Positions 22,470 to 28,438 of a stretch of DNA of 28,438 nucleotides are shown piece by piece; positions within the stretch are counted from its first letter, which is position 1; each line of letters begins with the position of its first letter. The notes beneath the pieces are model-generated. The model was given only the letters and a program-made list of their open reading frames with translations, searched no databases and was not told the origin of the DNA. The DNA lies in assembly GCA_963649395.1 (NCBI GenBank), contig CAVJHW010000016.1, forward strand, positions 1-28,438. Direction: 5' to 3'. Both the position numbers and the translations under genes were made by a program. The stretch is from Scatomonas sp963649395 (GTDB taxonomy: Bacteria; Bacillota; Clostridia; Lachnospirales; Lachnospiraceae).

Positions 22470-24743
22470 TTATTCCACACCCCGCCGGTAATGTCCCTTG
22501 GTCGTCCTCCCGGTGGTCTTGCGCCCTGCTTCTCCTGCAGAAGATCCCTGCACATATACCTTTGCAAAATGTCGAGCCAGTTCTGCAGCTTCCCTGGGCT
22601 CCTCCAGGGTGAAGGAAAGGCGGTAGGACTCACACCCCAGCCTCTTGACGGAAGCTGCCTCCGTCAAAAGACTGGTGGCCAGGCTATTATAGATGATATT
22701 ATAGCAGGAATCACAGCAGCACGCCACAGGAAACTGCATTCCTTTTCGGTCTTTTAAGAAAAGCCGACTGTTTTTATGGGCACAGTGATCCAGATTCTTC
22801 TTCAGACACTGAGCAGAAATCATCATGGGAAAACGACCATAAAGAATCAGCTGGCTGTGGGAATTGTCCCGCCTAGCTATTTCCCCACAGCTTAACTCCA
22901 AGGGGATTGTATTCTCCCATATTCCCTCCTCCCTCCAGAATTCCTGGGAAAGGCTGTTCATAGTATACATACCAGCATCCAGTATAACCTTTTTCTCCAG
23001 TCCCGCTTCCTTGAGAAGAGCCAAATCCTCCAAACAGCGAACCAGAAAGCCGTCAATGCCTGCCTGAACCAGGGCAGGCAGCAGATTTCGATACCTGTCC
23101 GCCTCCCCCAAACGGGTAATATAGGGAAGCATAAGACGAATCCTCTTCCCCTCCCGCCGTAATTTTTCAATCTCCGGGAGAAGCATCCGCTCCGGCTGAG
23201 AAGCATCCTCACCAGCAGGGGCAGATTGTTTCCCTAAGAGAGATACCGCATTCTGATTTTCCCTGGAATCTTCCCCGCAAACAAGCTGGGCAGGCAGGTA
23301 GAAGCCCCGGATTTCCTCTATGGACTGCAGAGCACGAAGCTGAGCGAGATTCTCTACGGAAGCCCATAAGCTTCCTGATTCAGAAGCCCTATCCGGAAGA
23401 GGCGGAAATACCGGCTTCCTGGCATCCTCTCGGCGAAAGGGAGTCAACAGGGCCTCCTCCATTCTGTCCAAGCCCTCTCTTCTCAGCTCGTTCAGAGTCT
23501 GCATGGGGACAAAGATGGGTCCGGAAAGATGGATATCCAGCTTTTGGAAGAAGAAGGGGCTGCCTCCTGTCTTCTGCATCTGAATTCTCACCCTTTCCTC
23601 AGTCACCGGCTGATTTCTGGCCTCCTGTACGCCTGGCCTCTCTACCTGAACCGAAATCGCCCCGCATCGCAGCTGCAGGACAGCGGGCTGACCCGGAGCA
23701 AGAGTCATCCGTCCCACCAAGCCGATTCGCTGCTGACAGTCCGCCTGTTTCCGGCGGATTTCATCATAAAGCTCCTGGGTTCTTCGCTGCTTTCTGTCCG
23801 TCAGCTTCTCATTTTTCAAGGCCATCATTTTCCGCCCGTTTCTCTGGAGATAATAGCTTTGGTTAAAGCCATCCCGATGAAAGAGGTCATAAAGAGTCTG
23901 CAGATCCTCCTGGCTCACCCGATAGTGTTCCCGCCCTCCTTCCAGATAGAGATCCAGATACTTTCGATAGATTGCAGTGACTCCGCTGGTATATTCCAGC
24001 CTTTTCATCCTTCCCTCAATCTTCAGGGAGGTCACACCAGCCTCCAGGATAGAGGGGAGGATCTCCAAAGTGCACATATCCTTGGTATTGAGGGGATAGG
24101 AGGAAGATCCATCATTCAGGCGCTTACCTCCCTCATATAGCTCGTAGGGCAGGCGGCAGGGCTGGGCACATCTGCCTCGGTTGCCGCTGCGCCCGCCAAT
24201 CAAGCTGCTCATGAGGCACTGACCGGAATAAGAGTAGCACAGGGCACCGTGTATAAAGCTTTCCACCTCCAGGCTGGTATGGCGGCCAATCTCCCGGATC
24301 TCCCGCAGGGAAAGTTCCCGGGCAGTTACTACCCGCTTAAATCCAGCCTGTTCCAATAGGGCTGCACCTGCAGGACCCGTAACCGCCATCTGGGTGCTGG
24401 CATGAAGGGGAAGACCGGGAAAGACTTGCCTGACCAGCTGCGCCACTCCCAGATCCTGGACAATCAAACCGTCCAGCCCAGCCTGATAATAGGGAAGCAG
24501 GTAAGCATAGAGTTTCTCTTGCAGCTCTTCCTCCTTCAAGAGGGTATTGACGGTCAGATAGATCTTCTTGCCCCCAAGATGAGCCAGATCAATTGCCCTG
24601 CACAGGCTATCTTCATCCAAATTATCTGCATAAGCCCTTGCTCCGAACATGGTTCCCCCGGTATAAACCGCATCTGCTCCTGCAGTCAGGGCCGCTTCCA
24701 GAGTCTCAAAGGAGCCAGCAGGAGCCAGCAATTCTATCGCCAT
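22470..24743 (-). CDS. U32 peptidase-family protein (possible RNA hydroxylation enzyme)
   Basis: From the ATG at 24743 (GGAAGG before it) the product is 757 residues. It opens AIELLAPAGSFETLEAALTAGADAVYTGG, written here in two parts as AIELLAPAGSFE and AGADAVYTGG. The U32 signature ESFIHGALCYSYSGQCLMS lies at about 161-179, and CAQPC at 192-196. Family members once called collagenase-like proteases include RlhA and TrhP, which hydroxylate 23S rRNA or tRNA with prephenate as a cofactor, so an RNA-modifying role is as likely as proteolysis. The C-terminal half carries a second region with cysteines (PVACCCDSCYNIIYN) as in long clostridial members. The ORF is open back to 24866, but through a hairpin terminator. 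Confidence 0.88.
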   Translation of the reverse strand: MAIELLAPAGSFETLEAALTAGADAVYTGGTMFGARAYADNLDEDSLCRAIDLAHLGGKKIYLTVNTLLKEEELQEKLYAYLLPYYQAGLDGLIVQDLGVAQLVRQVFPGLPLHASTQMAVTGPAGAALLEQAGFKRVVTARELSLREIREIGRHTSLEVESFIHGALCYSYSGQCLMSSLIGGRSGNRGRCAQPCRLPYELYEGGKRLNDGSSSYPLNTKDMCTLEILPSILEAGVTSLKIEGRMKRLEYTSGVTAIYRKYLDLYLEGGREHYRVSQEDLQTLYDLFHRDGFNQSYYLQRNGRKMMALKNEKLTDRKQRRTQELYDEIRRKQADCQQRIGLVGRMTLAPGQPAVLQLRCGAISVQVERPGVQEARNQPVTEERVRIQMQKTGGSPFFFQKLDIHLSGPIFVPMQTLNELRREGLDRMEEALLTPFRREDARKPVFPPLPDRASESGSLWASVENLAQLRALQSIEEIRGFYLPAQLVCGEDSRENQNAVSLLGKQSAPAGEDASQPERMLLPEIEKLRREGKRIRLMLPYITRLGEADRYRNLLPALVQAGIDGFLVRCLEDLALLKEAGLEKKVILDAGMYTMNSLSQEFWREEGIWENTIPLELSCGEIARRDNSHSQLILYGRFPMMISAQCLKKNLDHCAHKNSRLFLKDRKGMQFPVACCCDSCYNIIYNSLATSLLTEAASVKRLGCESYRLSFTLEEPREAAELARHFAKVYVQGSSAGEAGRKTTGRTTKGHYRRGVE

Positions 24744-24846
24744 ATCTACCTTCCTTTCCTGCCATGTCCCTTTCGCAATTTCCCGGGCAATATTCCTGAC
24801 AAGGTATCCGCAAAGCAGCCTGCCCTCATATGCCCCAACAAGCATA

Positions 24847-24877
24847 GGAAAGACGCCGTATGGCAACCGGCGCCTTT
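24847..24877 (-). terminator. Hairpin terminator after zapA
   Basis: AAAGACGCCG (24849-24858) pairs with CGGCGCCTTT (24868-24877), with one G-T pair and a nine-base loop. It begins 17 bases after the zapA stop on the minus strand. In that direction the stem ends TTT followed by CC, a weak T-run. The plus-strand direction has a better T-run (TTTTGTTTT) but no gene to terminate. Confidence 0.6.
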
Positions 24878-24894
24878 TGTTTTCACTTTCTTCC

Positions 24895-25305
24895 TTACTC
24901 CTTCTCGGAGTTTGTCTCTCCCCTGCCCTTCATCTCTGCTTGAAAGCGAAGAGCAGCATTCTCCCTTTGCAGCTGTTCCATCTCCTGCTTCATCTTGTCC
25001 ATCTGAATCTGCGCGGCGATCAGGTCATGCTTCACCTCATAAGCCTCCCGATCCTTGGCTTCCATATCCTCCTCCATTGCGTCTGCCTGATCCTTGGCCT
25101 TGAAATAATCGTCCGCCAGATTGAGAGCCAGCAGGGTATTCCTGGTATCCTGGGTCTGTCGCTTATAAGCAGGAAGGGTAGCCAGTTCTGCAATCTTGTT
25201 ATTCAGATAAGAAGCCACCCTCTGAAGATATTCCTCACTCTCGTAACCGCTGAGAGTAATGATTTTACCGTCTATCAGAACCTTGACTGTGTTTTTCGAT
25301 GCCAT
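24895..25305 (-). CDS. zapA: Cell division protein ZapA
   Basis: The 136-residue protein matches ZapA, which binds FtsZ and promotes bundling of its filaments at the division site. The N-terminal domain has NTVKVLIDGKIITLSGYESEEYLQRVASYLN, quoted here only by its ends NTVKVLIDGK and YLQRVASYLN. A long coiled coil runs from about residue 55 to 120, with LLALNLADDYFKAK at its start, and the C-terminus is charged. It is longer than the ~85-residue Bacillus ZapA because of the coiled coil, which is usual in Clostridia. It follows ruvB by 19 bases and is probably the last gene of the rnf-ruv transcript. Confidence 0.92.
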   Translation of the reverse strand: MASKNTVKVLIDGKIITLSGYESEEYLQRVASYLNNKIAELATLPAYKRQTQDTRNTLLALNLADDYFKAKDQADAMEEDMEAKDREAYEVKHDLIAAQIQMDKMKQEMEQLQRENAALRFQAEMKGRGETNSEKE

Positions 25306-25324
25306 TGAAAGAAAACTCCTTCCT

Positions 25325-26332
25325 TCACATATTGATACTCGGACAGGTTAGACCGAGATGTCGACAGGCTGTTTCTGTTACAATCCTCCCCCTGGGGGTT
25401 CGATTCAGGAATCCATTCTTGATCAGATAGGGCTCATATACATCCTCGATAGTGCCGCTGTCCTCACCGATCGCCGCGGCAAGCGTATCCAATCCCACAG
25501 GACCACCGGCAAACTTCTCAATAATGGTAGTCAGGAGGAGCCGATCCGTCTGATCCAGGCCATATCGGTCTACCTCCAGCAGATCCAGCGCCAGCTCTGC
25601 CACCTCTTTGGTGATACGGCCATCATATTGCACCTGAGCAAAATCCCTGACTCGTTTCAGCAAGCGGTTGGCCAGCCGGGGGGTTCCCCGGGAACGGCGA
25701 GCCAGCTCCAGAGCCCCCTCCGGCTCGATGGATACTTGAAGAATCCCGGCAGAATGAAGAATGATCTTCTCCAATTCCGCATCTGTATAGAATTCCAAAT
25801 GATGAATCACTCCAAAACGGTCTCGCAGGGGGGCCGTCAGAAGACCTGCTCGGGTAGTGGCTCCCACCAGGGTAAAGCGGGGCAGATCCAGCCGGATAGA
25901 ACGGGCGGAAGATCCCTTGCCAATCATGATATCGATGGCATAATCCTCCATGGCCGGATACAGGACCTCCTCCACCTGCCGGTTCAGTCGGTGAATCTCG
26001 TCTACAAATAAAACATCCCCATCCTGCAGATTACTCAAAATGGCGGCCATCTCTCCCGGTTTTTCAATGGCAGGACCGGAGGTGACTTTCAGATGCACTT
26101 GCATTTCATTGGCAATAATTCCGGCCAGGGTGGTTTTGCCCAGCCCAGGAGGTCCGTAGAAAAGCACGTGATCCAGCACATCCCCTCTCTGTTTGGCCGC
26201 CTCTATATAGATCTTCAGGCTTTTTTTGGCTCTTTCCTGACCGATATAATCCGCAAGATATTGGGGGCGCAGATTGCCTTCTATCTTAATATCTTCCTCT
26301 GTGACACTTGTTTCAATGACACGCTTTTCCAT
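25325..26332 (-). CDS. ruvB: Holliday junction branch migration ATPase RuvB
   Basis: The 335-residue AAA+ motor drives branch migration of Holliday junctions with RuvA. It starts with the usual LRPQYLADYIGQE. Walker A is YGPPGLGKTTLA (59-70), Walker B is VLFVDEIHRL (Asp111), sensor 1 is TLVGATTRAGLL and the arginine finger region is APLRDRFGV. The C-terminal winged helix includes GGPVGLDTLAAAIGED and NGFLNRTPRGR. Length is normal. AAGGAAG precedes the ATG, 12 bases after the ruvA stop. Confidence 0.98.
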   Translation of the reverse strand: MEKRVIETSVTEEDIKIEGNLRPQYLADYIGQERAKKSLKIYIEAAKQRGDVLDHVLFYGPPGLGKTTLAGIIANEMQVHLKVTSGPAIEKPGEMAAILSNLQDGDVLFVDEIHRLNRQVEEVLYPAMEDYAIDIMIGKGSSARSIRLDLPRFTLVGATTRAGLLTAPLRDRFGVIHHLEFYTDAELEKIILHSAGILQVSIEPEGALELARRSRGTPRLANRLLKRVRDFAQVQYDGRITKEVAELALDLLEVDRYGLDQTDRLLLTTIIEKFAGGPVGLDTLAAAIGEDSGTIEDVYEPYLIKNGFLNRTPRGRIVTETACRHLGLTCPSINM

Positions 26333-26344
26333 GACGATTCTTCC

Positions 26345-26953
26345 TTAAAAAATGTATTTCAGGGCAGCCCTCAGAAGCTGTTCCGTATCCATCTCCTTTG
26401 CCCCTTCTACTTTTTTAACGGCCTGCAGAGCCTCTGTAGCTGAATAGCCCAAAGCCACCAGGGCTTCCACTGCCTCCGATCCGGAGGAAATCCCCCCCTC
26501 GACAGTTTGAGATTCCTGTACATGTTCGCTCTTTTTTTCGAAGGCATCCTGCAGCTGAAACTTATCCTTTAGTTCCAAAATCAGCTTCTGGGCGGTCTTC
26601 TTTCCGACTCCAGGTGTCTTGGCGATAAAGGCAGCATCGTCCGAAAGCACAGCAAAGCGCAAATCATCGGAGGAGATGGTGGACAGAATGCCCAAAGCAG
26701 CCCTGGGACCAATCCCATTCACATTCAGCAGCAGTCGAAAGACCTCCAGGTCATCCCGGCTAAAGAAGCCATACAGCTGTAAGGCATCCTCCTTCACATA
26801 GAGGTAAGTATAGATCTTAACCTCATGGCCGATACGAATGCCTCGATCCAACAAGGTCGCAGGTACATGAATCCGAAAGCCTATCCCGTTATGATCCAGA
26901 AGAAGGCTTCCTTCCTCTATCTCTTCCACAACCCCTTTGACATATCCGATCAT
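26345..26953 (-). CDS. ruvA: Holliday junction branch migration protein RuvA
   Basis: The 202-residue protein is RuvA, the tetrameric DNA-binding partner that places RuvB on Holliday junctions. It begins MIGYVKGVVEEIEEG, with an OB-fold domain through about residue 62. The helix-hairpin-helix pair includes LLNVNGIGPRAALGIL and IAKTPGVGKKTAQKLILELKD. The C-terminal three-helix domain (VEALVALGYSATEALQAV) contacts RuvB. AAGGAGG lies ten bases before the ATG, and the gene begins only 15 bases after the rnfB stop, with no terminator between them. Confidence 0.97.
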   Translation of the reverse strand: MIGYVKGVVEEIEEGSLLLDHNGIGFRIHVPATLLDRGIRIGHEVKIYTYLYVKEDALQLYGFFSRDDLEVFRLLLNVNGIGPRAALGILSTISSDDLRFAVLSDDAAFIAKTPGVGKKTAQKLILELKDKFQLQDAFEKKSEHVQESQTVEGGISSGSEAVEALVALGYSATEALQAVKKVEGAKEMDTEQLLRAALKYIF

Positions 26954-26968
26954 CTGCGCTTTTCCTCC

Positions 26969-27793
26969 TTAAGCCTTCTCTGCTGTACTTGCAGCCTTCA
27001 TTACAACAGAGATACAGCCCTTGGGGCATTCCTCCATGCATTTTCCGCAATTCTGACAGAGTCCGTAATCAATTTGGGCCAGGGAATCCTCCACCTTGAT
27101 GGCTCCGGCAGGACAATTCTTCTCACATTTCTTGCATCCGATACAGCCCACATCACAGCTGTCCATGACCGCTTTTCCCTTATCATGGCTGGAACAGCGC
27201 ACATGGTAGTCAGGGGCTTCATAGGGAACCAGGGTAATCAAATCCTTGGGACAGGCCTTGATACAGGCTCCGCAAGCCTTACAAAGCTCCCGATCCACCA
27301 CGGCAACACCATCCACGATATGAATGGCATCGAATTGACAGGCCTTGACACAGGAACCATATCCCAAGCAGCCATAATTGCAGCGTTTCGGTCCCCCATT
27401 GGGGACAAAGGGCATCATGGTGCAGTCCTCCAGGCCGGTATATTGGTAGTCTGTTCGAGTTTTATCGCAAGTTCCTGCGCATCGGACAAAGGCAGTCATC
27501 CGCTGAGTTTCCCTAATCTCTTCTCCCATAATTCCGGCAATCACCCGGGCTACGGCTGCTCCGCCCACCGGACAGGCGGTTACAGGGGCCTTATGATTGA
27601 CAATAGCCTCCGCCACCCCATCACAGCCGGGATATCCGCATCCGCCACAGTTATTTCCCGGCAAGGCCTCTCGAACAGCGGTAATGCGTTCATCTGTCTG
27701 AACCTCAAATTTTTTCCCTGCAATGCCCAAAAGCAGACCAATAATAACGCCTGCTCCGCCGACAATCAGGATAGAAAGTACTACTGTATTCAT
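26969..27793 (-). CDS. rnfB: Rnf complex subunit RnfB (polyferredoxin)
   Basis: The 274-residue protein is the iron-sulfur subunit of the membrane-bound Rnf complex, which couples ferredoxin oxidation and NAD+ reduction to ion transport. An N-terminal membrane helix (about 4-26) anchors it. An N-terminal cluster uses Cys49, Cys52, Cys57 and Cys74 in the NNCGGCGYPGCDG...ACPVGG motif. Ferredoxin-type clusters follow, with cysteines at 138/142/148/152, 171/174/177/181, around 213-227 and 246/249/252/256. This is the longer clostridial form with extra clusters. It follows rnfA by 19 bases, as in the usual rnfCDGEAB order. Confidence 0.96.
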   Translation of the reverse strand: MNTVVLSILIVGGAGVIIGLLLGIAGKKFEVQTDERITAVREALPGNNCGGCGYPGCDGVAEAIVNHKAPVTACPVGGAAVARVIAGIMGEEIRETQRMTAFVRCAGTCDKTRTDYQYTGLEDCTMMPFVPNGGPKRCNYGCLGYGSCVKACQFDAIHIVDGVAVVDRELCKACGACIKACPKDLITLVPYEAPDYHVRCSSHDKGKAVMDSCDVGCIGCKKCEKNCPAGAIKVEDSLAQIDYGLCQNCGKCMEECPKGCISVVMKAASTAEKA

Positions 27794-27812
27794 TTCCTAT
27801 ACCTGCCCCCTT

Positions 27813-28388
27813 CTATATGATTCCTGAGAAGCCGCAAAATGCGATAGACATCAGCATAGCTGTCAGGAGAACAATGGGCATACCCTGAAAGGCCTTGGGC
27901 ACATCATTGTGTTCCATCTTCTCCCGCAAACCTGCCATGAGAACAATGGCCAGGGTAAAGCCGGCCGCTGTGGCAAAGCCATTCACGGTTCCCTGCAGGA
28001 TGCTATAATCGTCCTGCACATTGATCAGGGCAACACCAAGGACAGCGCAATTGGTAGTAATCAAGGGCAAATAAACCCCCAGGGCACGGTAGAGGGAGGG
28101 AATACTCTTCTTCAGGAACATCTCTACCAGCTGTACCAGAGCTGCAATAACCATGATAAATACAATCGTTTGCAAATATTCCATTCCCAGGGGTACCAGG
28201 ATAAATTGATAAATAATCCCCGTACACAGGGAAGACAGGGTAAGAACGAAGATAACGGCTCCCCCCATTCCCCCTGCGGTGGACATTTTCTTGGAAACAC
28301 CCAAGAAGGCACACAGGCCAAGGAATTGGCTTAAAACAACATTATTCACCAGAGCAGAGCCCACGGCGATAATCAATAACTCTCTCAT
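27813..28388 (-). CDS. rnfA: Rnf complex subunit RnfA (integral membrane)
   Basis: The 191-residue protein has six hydrophobic helices and matches RnfA. It shares the RnfA/NqrE signatures ALVNNVVLSQFLGLCAFLGV near the start and YLPLITTNCAVLGVAL in the middle. These are the symmetric half-helices with conserved Cys that hold a membrane [2Fe-2S] cluster shared with RnfE. GAGGAGG lies just before the ATG. The upstream stop at 28403 is 14 bases away, consistent with rnfE directly before it. Confidence 0.97.
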   Translation of the reverse strand: MRELLIIAVGSALVNNVVLSQFLGLCAFLGVSKKMSTAGGMGGAVIFVLTLSSLCTGIIYQFILVPLGMEYLQTIVFIMVIAALVQLVEMFLKKSIPSLYRALGVYLPLITTNCAVLGVALINVQDDYSILQGTVNGFATAAGFTLAIVLMAGLREKMEHNDVPKAFQGMPIVLLTAMLMSIAFCGFSGII

Positions 28389-28402
28389 CTGGGCCTCCTC
28401 TC

Positions 28403-28438
28403 TTATAACTCTTTTCCGCTGCAGGCGCTATTCCCACA
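28403..28438 (-). CDS. rnfE: C-terminal tail of the upstream gene, probably RnfE (partial)
   Basis: The minus strand is open from the window edge to a TAA at 28403-28405 and encodes the last 11 residues CGNSACSGKEL. A Cys-rich end fits clostridial RnfE tails, and rnfE precedes rnfA in the standard Clostridia gene order. With so few residues the call rests mainly on position. Confidence 0.5.
   Translation of the reverse strand, partial: CGNSACSGKEL

Noticed and set aside
22427..22633. N-terminal extension of the SEDS protein
   Set aside because: The extra 69 residues lie within the U32 gene, and a better start with GAAAGG occurs at 22426.
24744..24866. N-terminal extension of the U32 protein
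   Set aside because: It runs into the zapA hairpin terminator, and the family's usual opening (AIELLAPAGS) follows the ATG at 24743.
26825..27820. A 331-codon plus-strand frame opposite rnfB and ruvA
   Set aside because: RnfB cysteine motifs on the minus strand show the real coding frame; the plus frame is a shadow.
1..28438. CRISPR array, IS element, prophage, toxin-antitoxin or other defence system
   Set aside because: No spaced repeats, transposase or integrase motifs, or paired small toxin genes were seen; the repeats present are short and local.

Overview
The window looks like chromosomal housekeeping DNA from a low-to-mid GC Gram-positive anaerobe of the class Clostridia, most likely a Lachnospiraceae-type organism. 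Four things point there: the recU, zapA, asp23-fakA-recG and ytfI/ytfJ-type gene groups, an Rnf complex, strong AGGAGG ribosome sites, and a GerW/YtfJ sporulation homologue. Every gene lies on the minus strand except rpmB, as expected on one replication arm. I see no IS element, phage gene, CRISPR array, tRNA, rRNA or obvious defence system. No gene-free stretch exceeds 300 bases; the longest is 16461-16726.

Layout, from low to high coordinates (transcription runs right to left). 1-707: 5' part of hisZ with its own promoter. 765-9843: a tightly packed run that reads pepD, a small (p)ppGpp synthetase, an RsmF-type rRNA methyltransferase, an RsuA-type pseudouridine synthase, a YgiQ radical SAM protein, an unknown two-TM protein, an RluD-type pseudouridine synthase, lepB and recU. 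9876-16460: asp23-like, fakA, recG, a divergent mgsA-like gene, rsmD, coaD and a coiled-coil protein, closed by a hairpin terminator. 16637-16970: rpmB on the plus strand with a clear promoter and terminator. 17022-17620: a stand-alone glcG/heme-binding-type gene with a perfect consensus promoter and a strong hairpin after it. 17696-19369: an unknown 108-aa protein, a DUF2953 (YtfI-like) membrane protein and GerW/YtfJ. 19504-24743: a U32 peptidase-family enzyme, a SEDS (FtsW/RodA/SpoVE) glycosyltransferase and a class B penicillin-binding protein. 24847-28438: the end of an rnf operon (rnfE tail, rnfA, rnfB) running without a gap into ruvA, ruvB and zapA.

Functionally the window combines cell-wall synthesis (SEDS + PBP, ZapA, LepB), ribosome maturation (four rRNA-modifying enzymes, L28), recombination (RecU, RecG, RuvAB), CoA and phospholipid precursor metabolism (CoaD, FakA), stringent signalling and Rnf energy conservation. 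I did not find a clearly new system. The best leads are the MgsA-like protein with altered active-site residues, the unknown 108-aa partner of the DUF2953-YtfJ pair, the 16-residue tandem repeats in the DUF2953 protein, the overlap between the SEDS and PBP genes, and the glcG locus.
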